NCBI GenBank assembly: GCA_002441345.1
Contig: DJVU01000015.1
Span: 1-30,953 of the forward strand
DNA length: 30,953 nucleotides
Origin: Bacteroidales bacterium UBA6248
GTDB taxonomy: Bacteria > Bacteroidota > Bacteroidia > Bacteroidales > Lentimicrobiaceae
Direction: 5' to 3'
The stretch's first letter is position 1. Each line of letters opens with the position of its first letter. The position numbers were made by a program, and so were the translations under genes. The notes beneath the pieces were generated by a model. That model saw nothing but the letters and a program-made list of their open reading frames with translations, was not told where the DNA came from and made no database searches. This document shows, piece after piece, positions 14,664-23,643 of this stretch.

Positions 14664-15734
14664 TTAACCTACTGCTTCTTTCAGCCGTTCGGCATTTTCG
14701 GCAAGCTGCAGCGAATCGATCATATCCTGAATGTCGCCGTCCATAAAGGTGGGCAGGTTATAAACCGTAAGGTTGATGCGATGATCGGTGATACGGCTTT
14801 GCGGATAGTTGTAGGTGCGGATTTTTGCTGAGCGGTCGCCGGTAGATACCATGGTTTTCCGTTTTTTGGAAATTTCGTCTAGGTATTTCTGGTACTCAAG
14901 CTCAAAGAGGCGGGTTCTCAGAATGGTAAGTGCTTTGTCGTAATTTTTGATCTGGGATTTCTGGTCCTGCATTGAAACGACGATTCCGGTTGGTACATGG
15001 GTAAGTCTGACGGCAGAATACGTTGTATTTACCGATTGTCCTCCCGGTCCTGAGGAGCAGAATGTCTCCTTACGGATGTCGCTGGGTTTGAGATCCACGT
15101 CAAATTCATCGGCTTCTGGCAGCACTACTACCGAAGCTGCAGAAGTGTGTACCCTTCCCTGAGTTTCGGTTTGCGGAACCCTTTGTACACGGTGAACTCC
15201 GGATTCGTATTTCATTAACCCATAAACGTTCTCACCGCTGATATTGAGAATAATTTCCTTGTAACCCCCAACCGTACCTTCGGTAAAGTCGACAAGGTCG
15301 ATTTTCCAACCTTTGGTTTCACAGAATTTAGTGTACATTCTGTACAGGTCACCGGCAAAGATGCTGGCTTCGTCACCACCTGTTCCTGCCCGGATTTCAA
15401 CAACGGCATTTTTACCGTCCTGAGGGTCGGCTGGTATCAGCATTATACGGATATCTTCCTCCATCTGATCACGGGTTTCGGTCAGGGAATTCATCTCCTC
15501 CTTGGCCATAGCCCTGAATTCCTCATCTTTTTCGTTGTAGAGGATCTCTTTTGCCGATTCAATATTGGCAAGTACCGATTCATATTCCTTGTAAGCAGCA
15601 ATGATGGGTTGTAAATCCTTATAATCTTTGCTAAGCTTGATGTATGCCTTCATATCGGCCATTACAGCCGGGTCATTCATCTGTTTTTCAATATCCAGAT
15701 AACGTTGGTATATTGCCTGAAGCTTATCGAGCAT
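14664..15734 (-). CDS. prfA: peptide chain release factor 1
   Basis: 356 residues, normal for RF1. It recognises UAA and UAG stop codons in the ribosome and triggers peptide release. The stop-codon-reading PxT motif is present as VPQTETQGR (P-Q-T), rather than the SPF of RF2. The catalytic GGQ is at residues 231-233 in SSGPGGQSVNTTYSAVRLT, with Pro before GGQ where E. coli has Ala. The C-terminal region shows RSAKIRTYNYPQSRITDHRI, typical of RF1. It starts at the ATG at 15734 (MLDKLQAIYQRY). No prmC methylase gene is adjacent, unlike in enterobacteria. Confidence 0.97.
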   Translation of the reverse strand: MLDKLQAIYQRYLDIEKQMNDPAVMADMKAYIKLSKDYKDLQPIIAAYKEYESVLANIESAKEILYNEKDEEFRAMAKEEMNSLTETRDQMEEDIRIMLIPADPQDGKNAVVEIRAGTGGDEASIFAGDLYRMYTKFCETKGWKIDLVDFTEGTVGGYKEIILNISGENVYGLMKYESGVHRVQRVPQTETQGRVHTSAASVVVLPEADEFDVDLKPSDIRKETFCSSGPGGQSVNTTYSAVRLTHVPTGIVVSMQDQKSQIKNYDKALTILRTRLFELEYQKYLDEISKKRKTMVSTGDRSAKIRTYNYPQSRITDHRINLTVYNLPTFMDGDIQDMIDSLQLAENAERLKEAVG

Positions 15735-15754
15735 GGATGTCTGTTTTTGGGGTG

Positions 15755-15784
15755 CAAAGATACGAATTTCCGGCTTAGGTTCAG
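15755..15784 (-). promoter_or_regulatory. prfA promoter
   Basis: Minus strand: CTG (15784-15782) in the -33 position, 19 bases, then a perfect TATCTTTG (15762-15755). The leader is about 15 bases. The -33 is weak. Confidence 0.45.
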
Positions 15785-15888
15785 CCCGGCCCGATGGTTA
15801 TACCGGTTACTTTATCGTGGGCAACAGCCGGATAATTATCAGGAAGAGAAAATCTCCGTGAATGAAGGAGCGGTATCCTATGGCCCGG

Positions 15889-17058
15889 TTAGTAGTTGAA
15901 TGTACCGTTTTCGGTAATCAGGCTGAGCTTCTTTCCTTCCGAGGCTTCGCAGCGCCCTGCAATGCGGGCGGGGATTCCAAAACCTTCGGACAGCTGTATG
16001 ATTTCTCCGGCAATAGCTTCAGGAACATAGAGTTCCATCCGGTGGCCCATATTAAAAACCTTATACATCTCGGGCCATGAGGTTCCGGATTGCTCCTGAA
16101 TAATCCGGAATAGCGGCGGAATATCAAACAGGTTATCCTTAATCACATGCAGATTGTCAACAAAATGCATCACCTTGGTTTGCGCTCCTCCGGAGCAGTG
16201 AACCATGCCGTGTATCTGACTGTGGTAATTATCAAGTATCTGCTTAATTACCGGGGCATAGGTCCGGGTAGGGGAGAGTACCAGTTTGCCCATATCGGTT
16301 CCATACACGGGCGAAGGATCCGTGAGCTTCAGCCTGCCACTGTATGCCAGCGATTCGGGAATATCCGGATCGTAGCTTTCAGGAAACAGCGATGCATAGA
16401 TTTTATTAAAAACGTCGTGTCTTGCCGACGTTAGTCCGTTGCTGCCCATTCCGCCGTTGTATGCTTTTTCGTATACAGACTGACCATCGGATGCAAGTCC
16501 AACAATTACATCGCCTGCCTGAATGCGGTGATTTGATATTACCCTTTCGCGCGGCATGCGGACCGTGACCGTAGAATCTACAATAACGGTGCGCACCAGA
16601 TCGCCAACATCGGCTGTTTCTCCTCCGGTTGAATGGATGCCTATGCCATAGCCGCGCATTTCTTCGAGAAATTCTTCGGTACCGTTAATGATGGCAGCAA
16701 TTACCTCCCCGGGAATTTTATTTTTGTTTCTTCCTATGGTGGATGAAAGAAGTATGTTATTGGTAGCTCCGACGCACAACAGGTCGTCGGTGTTCATCAC
16801 GATGGCATCCTGTGCAATGCCTTTCCAGACGCTGAGATCGCCGGTTTCTTTCCAGTACAGGTATGCCAGCGACGATTTGGTTCCGGCTCCGTCGGCATGC
16901 ATAATGTTGCACCATTCCGGGTCTCCGCCCAGGATATCCGGAATGATTTTGCAAAATGCCTTCGGGTACAATCCCTTGTCAATGTTCCGGATGGCGTTGT
17001 GTACGTCTTCTTTTCCGGCTGAAACACCCCTGCGGATGTATCTTGATTCCTGCGACAT
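15889..17058 (-). CDS. purM: phosphoribosylformylglycinamidine cyclo-ligase (AIR synthase)
   Basis: 389 residues. It closes the imidazole ring of AIR from FGAM using ATP in purine synthesis. Conserved parts include YIRRGVSAGKEDVHNAI (the N-terminal YkxAGVd-like region), MHADGAGTKSSLAYLYW (equivalent to the DGVGTK motif), MNTDDLLCVGA, GIHSTGGETADVGDLVRT and IVGLASDGQS, then the C-terminal CSGGAQTKV and FNMGHRMELYVP. It is about 40 residues longer than the E. coli enzyme, and the motif variants fit the divergent Bacteroidota form. It starts at the ATG at 17058. It is separated from the gene upstream by a terminator. I could not find a clear promoter because the only space is 50 bases and holds that hairpin. 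Confidence 0.95.
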   Translation of the reverse strand: MSQESRYIRRGVSAGKEDVHNAIRNIDKGLYPKAFCKIIPDILGGDPEWCNIMHADGAGTKSSLAYLYWKETGDLSVWKGIAQDAIVMNTDDLLCVGATNNILLSSTIGRNKNKIPGEVIAAIINGTEEFLEEMRGYGIGIHSTGGETADVGDLVRTVIVDSTVTVRMPRERVISNHRIQAGDVIVGLASDGQSVYEKAYNGGMGSNGLTSARHDVFNKIYASLFPESYDPDIPESLAYSGRLKLTDPSPVYGTDMGKLVLSPTRTYAPVIKQILDNYHSQIHGMVHCSGGAQTKVMHFVDNLHVIKDNLFDIPPLFRIIQEQSGTSWPEMYKVFNMGHRMELYVPEAIAGEIIQLSEGFGIPARIAGRCEASEGKKLSLITENGTFNY

Positions 17059-17080
17059 AGTTGTTTAATGGACCAAAGCA

Positions 17081-17104
17081 AACCGGCTGCCGAAGCAGCC
17101 GGTT
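17081..17104 (-). terminator. terminator of the PorE-like gene
   Basis: Minus strand: AACCGGCTGC, loop TTCG, GCAGCCGGTT (17104-17081), a perfect 10-bp stem with a stable tetraloop, followed by TGCTTTGG. It starts 8 bases after the stop codon. Confidence 0.65.
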
Positions 17105-17111
17105 ATTATGA

Positions 17112-19595
17112 TTAATTAAAAATCAGTTGTTTATTCGATTCGTCAATTTTGAATCTGCCCAGCATATTGATGGTGCTTTCTCCCATGATAACACCTTCGG
17201 TAAGTTTATGCGAAACGCTGGCTTCCACATTTGAAACGGTCTTGGGACCAATTTTAAACTCCTTGATCCTGAATACCGCCCTGTCGGTAATGGATCCTTC
17301 AGCCAGAATAACACTGGCATCGCCGATAAAATCGTTTTTGGTAATTACCCCTGCCTGAAGCAGTTTCTGCGCTTCGGGAAGCGAGAATATCAGCCCGCGG
17401 TCGTTGCGGTCGAGCATAATTTTTACGGTTATTCCGTTTACAATTGCCGGAATGGTAACTGCATTTCCACGACCCACTTCAATGGCAACGATGTTATCCT
17501 CGGGATTGATTTTGATATCGACCTTCTGGCTTATCTCCTTGTTTTTCGGTTTTGGGACGTAATCTTTACTCAGTACTCTGAATTCCGTTCTTCGGTTCAG
17601 GGCATGGGCAGCTTCTTTTTCCGGGGTCGTTTTCAGCGAATCGATAAACGATTCCGTTAGTCGTGTTCCTGTTTTAAACAGGAAGCCATCCTTGAGAATG
17701 TCTTTTGCCAGTACCCTGGGTACCCGTTCCCCGTAACCCTTGGCAACCAGTCGTTCGGGGTCAATCCCCCTGTCGATAAGGTAATTAACCACCGATTCGG
17801 CGCGACGCTGCGAAAGGATGTCGTTGCGTTCATCGGTATCGCGGGCATCGGTATGGGAAGCAAGCTCAACCACCACGGTTTCATTTTCAAGCAAGGTTTT
17901 TATAAGACCCTGCAATGAGTCCTGATACTGGGGTTTCAGATTCCATTTGGCGAGGTCGTAAAGAATGTCGGGCAGAACCACCGGTTTTTCCGGAATGGGT
18001 TCAAGCATAAAGTCAATAACGAAGTCTTTGTTTTTCTCAAGACCTACCGTGGTTTCCCTGGCTTTTTTGTTGAAATAATTATCTTTCAGTACGGTAAGAT
18101 CATAGGTTGTATTGGGTTTGATCTGTGATTTGCTGAATGAGTAGAATCCTTTGGGGTCGGTTTTGGCATCGACCGATGAGCCGTCGGAGCCTGCAAGTCT
18201 TACGGTGGCCAAAGGAACAAACTGCAGGGTGTTGTCGTCTTTTACTGTACCCTGAAGGGTAAATACCAGCGGAGGATTGATGAAGTGGTAGATATCGTCT
18301 CCTCCTCTGCCGCCTTTGCGGTTAGAGGAAAAGAATCCCTGTTCTTCGCCAGGCTGGAAAACGATTGCAAAATCATCGGCCGATGAATTCACCGGGACTT
18401 CCAGGTTGACCGGACTTGTCCATTCATCTCCCCTTTTCACAGTCCGGAAGATATCGAGTCCGCCCAGTCCGGGGTGGCCGTTGGATGCGAAATACAGGGT
18501 AGTGTCGTTTTTCAGGAACGGGAATACTTCATCTCCGGGGGTATTTACAACCGCTCCGAGATTCATGGGTTTCTTAAATTCCTCGCCCGTACTGGTTCTT
18601 GTAGTGATCCAGAGATCTTTGCCTCCTTGCCCGTCTTTGCGGTCGCTTGAGAAAATCAGGGTAAGTTCATCGGAGCTGATTGCAGGATGTCCGTTTGTTA
18701 TGGTGCTGTCTTTTCCGAGCATCAGCACCTGAGGTTCGCCCCAGCCTCTGCCAGAGCGTTTTACGGTGATTATCCGGCAATTGGTGGTTTCGTCGTCGGC
18801 ACTGCCGCACCGGGTGTAATAAAGGGTAGTGAATTTGTCGTTAAAGGCCGGAGCACCTTCGTTTGAGCTGGTATTAATCCGTCCTTCCGATTCGGCCAGA
18901 ACGGGTTCGCTCCATTCTCCTTTACGATCCTGGCGGGTAATGAAGAGATCGCTGAAGTTCTGTCCTGTCCAGTCGTCGATACCTTTACCGGTGCTGCCCT
19001 CACGGGTAGAGGTAAAGATCAGCGCATTGTAAAACTTATCGGCATAGGTTGCCGCAAAGTCGTCGTTTTTGGAGTTGATTTTTTTTACGTTGGTGATGGT
19101 AAACTTTGTTGGATTTTCTATCCATTCAAGTGCGAGTTCGCACGACCTCAGTCCATTGGTTCCGCGGGGATCGTCCGGAGCATTTTCGATGTACAGCTGG
19201 TAGTAATCCTTGGCGTCGTTGTATTTTTCGTTAGCCCTGAGCATGTTGGCATAGTGCAGATATACAACAGGATTACGGCGTGCAAAGTCGCTTTTGATAA
19301 TTCTCCTGTAAGTGATTTCTGCCCGGCGTGTATTGTTCATTAAACGGTAACATTCGGCCATTTGAAACGAAATACGATCTTTTTCAGGGCGGCTTTTGGT
19401 TTTTGAGTAGGCTTTTTTGTACCGGTTGACGGCAAGATTAAACTGAAAGCTGTTAAAGGCTTCTTCGGCAGCTGCAATTCTCCTGCTTTGAGCCTGTGTA
19501 TGCCCGGCAGGCATTGCCACTGTCAGGATGACAAACAGAATCAGGCTTGCGATGCCCGGAAATGATTGGGTGCGGTATGAGAGAGGTGAAACCAT
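17112..19595 (-). CDS. PorE-like TPR/PD40/OmpA protein with C-terminal retropepsin-fold domain
   Basis: 827 residues. Signal peptide 1-36 (ending TQAQ). TPR region about 38-160 (FNSFQFNLAVNRYKKAY, AEITYRRI, KDYYQLYI). PD40 beta-propeller repeats about 175-440 (LIFTSTREG, FSSDRKDGQGGKDLW, YFASNGHPGLGGLDIF, GFFSSNRKGGRGGDDIY). A carboxypeptidase-regulatory-like domain lies at about 445-535. OmpA C-terminal domain about 542-675 has the peptidoglycan-binding pattern HTDARDTDERNDILSQRRAE. This order matches PorE, a peptidoglycan-linked T9SS accessory protein, but such proteins have paralogues. Residues 712-827 add a domain aligning with single-domain retropepsins: IPAIVNGITVKIMLDRNDRG, then SLPEAQKLL, LAEGSI, FKIGPKTVSNVEASV and MGESTINMLGRFKID. 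The Asp is kept (D729), but Asp-Thr-Gly has become Asp-Arg-Asn, so catalysis is doubtful. The ATG at 19595 is the only sensible start. Confidence 0.88.
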   Translation of the reverse strand: MVSPLSYRTQSFPGIASLILFVILTVAMPAGHTQAQSRRIAAAEEAFNSFQFNLAVNRYKKAYSKTKSRPEKDRISFQMAECYRLMNNTRRAEITYRRIIKSDFARRNPVVYLHYANMLRANEKYNDAKDYYQLYIENAPDDPRGTNGLRSCELALEWIENPTKFTITNVKKINSKNDDFAATYADKFYNALIFTSTREGSTGKGIDDWTGQNFSDLFITRQDRKGEWSEPVLAESEGRINTSSNEGAPAFNDKFTTLYYTRCGSADDETTNCRIITVKRSGRGWGEPQVLMLGKDSTITNGHPAISSDELTLIFSSDRKDGQGGKDLWITTRTSTGEEFKKPMNLGAVVNTPGDEVFPFLKNDTTLYFASNGHPGLGGLDIFRTVKRGDEWTSPVNLEVPVNSSADDFAIVFQPGEEQGFFSSNRKGGRGGDDIYHFINPPLVFTLQGTVKDDNTLQFVPLATVRLAGSDGSSVDAKTDPKGFYSFSKSQIKPNTTYDLTVLKDNYFNKKARETTVGLEKNKDFVIDFMLEPIPEKPVVLPDILYDLAKWNLKPQYQDSLQGLIKTLLENETVVVELASHTDARDTDERNDILSQRRAESVVNYLIDRGIDPERLVAKGYGERVPRVLAKDILKDGFLFKTGTRLTESFIDSLKTTPEKEAAHALNRRTEFRVLSKDYVPKPKNKEISQKVDIKINPEDNIVAIEVGRGNAVTIPAIVNGITVKIMLDRNDRGLIFSLPEAQKLLQAGVITKNDFIGDASVILAEGSITDRAVFRIKEFKIGPKTVSNVEASVSHKLTEGVIMGESTINMLGRFKIDESNKQLIFN

Positions 19596-19673
19596 TGGTT
19601 GATGCTGATTTGACTGCTAATTTATATATTTTTCCCTTTGAGCCTTCAGTTTTTGCGGAAAGGCCTGCAGGTG

Positions 19674-19702
19674 CAAATGTTAAACGCTGCTGTAGAAACA
19701 AA
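19674..19702 (-). promoter_or_regulatory. weak candidate promoter of the PorE-like gene
   Basis: Minus strand: TTTG (19702-19699), only 17 bases, then AACATTTG (19681-19674), one mismatch in the -7. The leader would be about 75 bases. I found no better match in 19596-19746. Confidence 0.25.
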
Positions 19703-19746
19703 ATTGTACGATGTATGCATCCCCGTATGTATCGGCTATTAATGTT

Positions 19747-20127
19747 CTACCGGGTACCTTGCCCGTTGTCGCTGGTTTCGGATTCTGAAACATCCTCTAT
19801 TCCGTAAGGATCGGCAGGAGGAGCTTCATTGCCGGTTTGGCCGGTATTCAGATTTTGCCCGGCTTCCATAACACTGCGCCGGATTTCTTCCCCTTCTTTT
19901 CGCAGTGTTTCACGGGCAGCTCCGAACTCACGGGCAATGGAACCGGTCTCTTCCCGGAATTCGCGGGTAATATCGTTCGACGCTTTCTTCAGCTCATTCA
20001 TTGTCCTGCCCAGTTTCCGTGCAATCTCCGGCAGCCTTCGGGGGCCGAAGATCAGGAACACAGCCAGCAGAATAATCATGAATTCACCGCCGCTGATGTC
20101 GAGGAATAAAAGTGTACCGAATACCAT
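19747..20127 (-). CDS. tatA: twin-arginine translocase subunit TatA/TatB family
   Basis: 126 residues. It is a small membrane protein of the Tat system, which exports folded proteins. A single N-terminal membrane helix (about 14-26) is followed by F27-G28-P29 and the amphipathic helix RRLPEIARKLGRTMNELKKA, the core signature of the family. The C-terminal part (60-126) is a charged helix and a disordered acidic tail. The GPRRLPE variant occurs in both TatA and TatB types, so the exact subunit is uncertain. No tatC is in the window. It starts at the ATG at 20127, just after its -7 box. It is a single-gene unit between the secDF terminator and the PorE-like gene. Confidence 0.9.
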   Translation of the reverse strand: MVFGTLLFLDISGGEFMIILLAVFLIFGPRRLPEIARKLGRTMNELKKASNDITREFREETGSIAREFGAARETLRKEGEEIRRSVMEAGQNLNTGQTGNEAPPADPYGIEDVSESETSDNGQGTR

Positions 20128-20154
20128 ATGCTCTGCTTAGGGAGTGTAAAAGTA

Positions 20155-20162
20155 CAAAATTA
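20155..20162 (-). promoter_or_regulatory. -7 box of tatA
   Basis: TAATTTTG on the minus strand is an exact match. No -33 TTG is present at the right distance. The leader is about 20 bases. Confidence 0.4.
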
Positions 20163-20211
20163 TACTGCGTTTATTCCCGTATGCCCGATTAGTTCCGGTC
20201 CGGGTAAAATA

Positions 20212-20249
20212 AAAAAATCCCGCAGCCTTTTTTCGCTGCGGGATTTTTT
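20212..20249. terminator. terminator of secDF
   Basis: A 15-bp perfect stem (20212-20226 with 20235-20249) ends in A and T tracts on either side, with an 8-base loop CTTTTTTC. It lies 16 bases after the secDF stop and works on both strands by sequence. Confidence 0.85.
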
Positions 20250-20265
20250 ATTCGGGTACTCCGTA

Positions 20266-23200
20266 TTATTTCTGAAGCTTTTTGGCTTCGGCTTTTTTCT
20301 TTCTGCGGTTTTGTGCGCTGCTGATAAAGTCGTATGCCAGCGGCGAGGCCACGAAGATGGATGAGTAGGTTCCGATGGTAACCCCAACAAGCAATGCGAA
20401 GATAAATCCACGGATAACTTCACCGCCGAAGATAAAGATAGCGATGAGTACCACGAGGGTAGTTCCTGCGGTGTTGAAGGTTCGTCCGAGAGTACTGTTC
20501 ATGGCATGATTCATATTGTCGTTCAGCGCACGTTTCGGATAGAGTCCGATGTATTCTCTGATACGGTCGAAGATGATCACGGTATCGTTGATAGAATAAC
20601 CGATGATGGTCAGAAGCGCAGCAATGAATGCCTGATCCACCTCCAGGTTAAACGGCAGGATTCCCGAGAAGATCGAATAGAAGGAGATCGTGATCAGGGT
20701 ATCGTGTGCAAGAGATATAAGACCTCCGAGACCATACTGCCACTTCTTGAACCGGATAGCGATGTAGATGAAGATAATTAAAAGTGCGAAGAATACAGCA
20801 AGAACGGCTCCCTGCTTGATGTCGTCGGCAATGGTTGGTCCGACCTTCTGCGAACTGAGCCTTCCCAGCACTTTTGCGTCATCGTCTTTCGTAAAATCCT
20901 GAAGCGTCATGGGGTTCTGGTACAGTGATTTTACACCATTGAAGATCTTGGCTTCAACGAGTGAATCGGCAACCTGTGAATCTTCTTCAATCATGTATTT
21001 TGTGGTAATCTTCACCTGATTGTTGGAACCGAAAGTTTTAACTTCCGGAGCTTCCCCCATCTCTTCTGCGAGCAGGCTTCGTACATCGTTGGTGCTGACT
21101 TCCTTGTCGAAACGGACTACGTAGGTACGCCCTCCGGAGAAATCGACGCCGAAATTCAGCCCCTTGGTTGCAAGGGATACAATACCAATCAGGATGATAA
21201 TTCCGGAAATGATATACATCTTCTTGCGAAGGCCGATGAAATCGATGTTGATGTTGGTGAAAGCAGTCCTGGTATAGGCATTGTCGAACGGGATGTTTTT
21301 ATTTTTCTTCAGCTGAGCCTCAAAAATCATACGTGAGATAAAGATAGCAGTGAAGAGAGAGGTGATAATACCGATGATAAGCGTGGTTGCAAATCCCTGA
21401 ACGGGTCCCGATCCGAACACATACAGCACGATACCGGTAAGAAGTGTTGTTACGTTACCGTCGATGATGGCTGAATATGCATTGCTGTACCCGTCGGTTA
21501 TTGCAAGGCGGAGTCCTTTACCGGCGCGAAGCTCTTCACGGATACGTTCGTAGATAATAACGTTGGCGTCGACGGCCATACCGAGAGTAAGCACAATACC
21601 GGCGATACCGGGAAGGGTAAGAACTGCCCCGAGTGAAGTCAGTACGCCAAAGATGAAGAAGATATTGGTAACCAGTGCAAGGTCGGCAACCCAACCTGCA
21701 CGGTTGTAATAAAGTACCATGTAGATAAGCACCAGAACAAAGGCGATAACAAAAGATGATAGCCCTGCCGTTACCGATTCACGTCCGAGTGAAGGTCCGA
21801 CAACTTCTTCCTGAACGATGCGTGCAGGAGCCGGAAGTTTACCTGCCTTCAGGATGTTGGCAAGGTCAAGTGCTTCTTCAACCGAGAAGTTACCGGTAAT
21901 GGACGAGCGGCCGTTGGGAATTTCATCGTTAACCCTTGGAGCCGAATACACATATTCGTCAAGAACAATGGCAATTTGCCTGCCGATGTTGTCGCCTGTA
22001 AGCCTTTTCCATGTTTTGGCACCTTCGGGGTTCATAAGCATGGAAATTTCAACCCTTCCGTTGGGGTCATAATCCTGACGTGCATCAACAACTGCATCTC
22101 CGCCGAGCGGGGCTTTTCCGTCGCGGCTGGTAATCCTGAGCCCGATGAGTTCCAGAATTTCGGGACGATCTTTTTCAGGTTTTACCGTCCAGGCGAGTTT
22201 CAGATCCCTGGGGAATACCTGACGGGTATCTTTCAGCATACGGTTTATGCGAGCGGTATCCTTGATGGAAGCAAAACCAACGGTAGCTCCCTGACCGGGG
22301 AAATATTGTCCCTGCTGATTCGGGAAAATGGCCGGGCTGAGGTATGCGAATAACGGATTTTCTTTTGCATAGCGCTCAAACGATTCTTTTTCCTGAGCGG
22401 CAGCAGTTGTGTCGCCGATTTTGTCGAGAAGACTGGAAGCAGTGGTATCTCCTTCTTCAGCTGCAGTTTCTTCCGTTACGGTTTCTGAAGCTTCCATCGC
22501 CAGAGCGGTGGTGTCGGCTGCAGCAGTATCGGTTACCTGGCTGGTTGAAGCAAGCCTTCTGTTTGCATCTTCAAAATAAGGTACAAGATCGGCAAATTCA
22601 TAGGTTTCCCAGAATTCAAGCTGAGCCGTTCCCTGCAGAAGCTTTCGCACACGCTCCGGCTCTTTGATGCCTGGAAGTTCAACCAAAATACGTCCGGCAG
22701 TCTGTAACTGCTGAATGTTGGGCTGGGCAACGCCGAAACGGTCGATACGGGTACGCAGGATATTGTAGGTGCGGTCGATGGCGCCTTTTGTCTCTTCACG
22801 GATAACTTTCAGTACTTCTTCGTTGGTCGAGTTGTAGGAAATCCTGTCTTTCAGTTCAACTGTGTTGAAAATTGCTGCAAGGCTTGCGTTCGGATCAACT
22901 TCACGGAACGATTCCCCGAATAAGGTAACGAAATCGCTCTGACTGTTTCTCTGCTTGACAATCGCCATATCAATGGCCTGCGTGAACACAGGATTGGTGC
23001 TATTGCCGGATAAAGCCCTGACGATGTCAACAACCGATACTTCCAGCGTAACGTTCATACCTCCCTTGAGGTCGAGACCCAGGTTGAGCTCACGCTCCTT
23101 ACACTCCTGATAGGTGTACTTGCGGACCAGGATGTTGAAAACCGGCTGATTCGACATCGAGTCGAGGTAGTAACGCTCCCTCGTCTTGCTGATGGAATCA

Positions 23201-23388
23201 AGCTTGGCCTGCTCCAGCACCGTGTTTCCTTTGGCCAGATCTTTTGCCAGACTAATCGCAACCTCATTCCTGGAGTATTCCCGGGCTTTTTTCTCTACCG
23301 ATTTGGTAAAAAAGGTGAACGACAGCTGAAAAAGGCTCACAATCGCCAGCGCAATTGCGAAAAATTTAATAGCACCTTTATTCTGCAT
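20266..23388 (-). CDS. secDF: protein translocase SecDF fusion
   Basis: 1040 residues joining SecD and SecF in one chain, usual in Bacteroidota. It is an inner-membrane, proton-driven helper that pulls Sec substrates across. SecD part: N-terminal helix, LNLGLDLKGGMNVTLEV, RTRIDRFGVAQPNIQ, VELPGIKEPERVRKLL, then the P1-type periplasmic region and a membrane block with GMAVDANVIIYERIREEL. SecF part from about 705: GLNFGVDFSGGRTYVVRF, YSINDTVIIFDRIREYI and TSLTTL-like NTAGTTLVVLIAIF. The acidic membrane residues of the DANV and NDTV motifs, needed for proton use in known SecDF, are present. Residues about 278-335 are a Ala/Thr/Glu/Asp-rich low-complexity insert in the periplasmic part. The ATG at 23388 agrees with a strong promoter upstream. 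Confidence 0.97.
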   Translation of the reverse strand: MQNKGAIKFFAIALAIVSLFQLSFTFFTKSVEKKAREYSRNEVAISLAKDLAKGNTVLEQAKLDSISKTRERYYLDSMSNQPVFNILVRKYTYQECKERELNLGLDLKGGMNVTLEVSVVDIVRALSGNSTNPVFTQAIDMAIVKQRNSQSDFVTLFGESFREVDPNASLAAIFNTVELKDRISYNSTNEEVLKVIREETKGAIDRTYNILRTRIDRFGVAQPNIQQLQTAGRILVELPGIKEPERVRKLLQGTAQLEFWETYEFADLVPYFEDANRRLASTSQVTDTAAADTTALAMEASETVTEETAAEEGDTTASSLLDKIGDTTAAAQEKESFERYAKENPLFAYLSPAIFPNQQGQYFPGQGATVGFASIKDTARINRMLKDTRQVFPRDLKLAWTVKPEKDRPEILELIGLRITSRDGKAPLGGDAVVDARQDYDPNGRVEISMLMNPEGAKTWKRLTGDNIGRQIAIVLDEYVYSAPRVNDEIPNGRSSITGNFSVEEALDLANILKAGKLPAPARIVQEEVVGPSLGRESVTAGLSSFVIAFVLVLIYMVLYYNRAGWVADLALVTNIFFIFGVLTSLGAVLTLPGIAGIVLTLGMAVDANVIIYERIREELRAGKGLRLAITDGYSNAYSAIIDGNVTTLLTGIVLYVFGSGPVQGFATTLIIGIITSLFTAIFISRMIFEAQLKKNKNIPFDNAYTRTAFTNINIDFIGLRKKMYIISGIIILIGIVSLATKGLNFGVDFSGGRTYVVRFDKEVSTNDVRSLLAEEMGEAPEVKTFGSNNQVKITTKYMIEEDSQVADSLVEAKIFNGVKSLYQNPMTLQDFTKDDDAKVLGRLSSQKVGPTIADDIKQGAVLAVFFALLIIFIYIAIRFKKWQYGLGGLISLAHDTLITISFYSIFSGILPFNLEVDQAFIAALLTIIGYSINDTVIIFDRIREYIGLYPKRALNDNMNHAMNSTLGRTFNTAGTTLVVLIAIFIFGGEVIRGFIFALLVGVTIGTYSSIFVASPLAYDFISSAQNRRKKKAEAKKLQK

Positions 23389-23429
23389 GGTGAGTTATTT
23401 AATTGAATTAGACTATTTTTTTGAGCCTG

Positions 23430-23461
23430 CAAATATAGAACTTCTATTGAAATTTAACAAC
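23430..23461 (-). promoter_or_regulatory. secDF promoter
   Basis: Minus strand: GTTG (23461-23458), 20 bases, then a perfect TATATTTG (23437-23430). The leader is about 35 bases. Confidence 0.65.
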
Positions 23462-23511
23462 CGCCATTTTCAATGATTTTTTTACCAGGGGAAAATGAGC
23501 GCTGCATACTG

Positions 23512-23534
23512 CATATATACGACGTGTATATATG
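23512..23534. repeat. inverted repeat between divergent secDF and T9SS-cargo genes
   Basis: CATATATAC (23512-23520), GACGT, GTATATATG (23526-23534) form perfect 9-bp arms. The position, upstream of both divergent promoters, and the half-site spacing resemble an operator for a dimeric regulator. There is no T-run, so it is not a terminator. Confidence 0.5.
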
Positions 23535-23580
23535 AATAATAGTTGCATAACTTCGCTTTACCTGTCATTAAGCACCGCTT

Positions 23581-23614
23581 TTTGCTTCTTCTGTTCGCTT
23601 TTTCTCTATTTTTA
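23581..23614 (+). promoter_or_regulatory. candidate promoter of the FG-GAP protein gene
   Basis: TTTG (23581-23584), 22 bases, then TATTTTTA (23607-23614), one mismatch in the -7 and slightly long spacing. A start near 23621 gives a leader of about 23 bases. Confidence 0.35.
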
Positions 23615-23643
23615 CGAAATTATCTGACAGAAACCCGTCGGCC

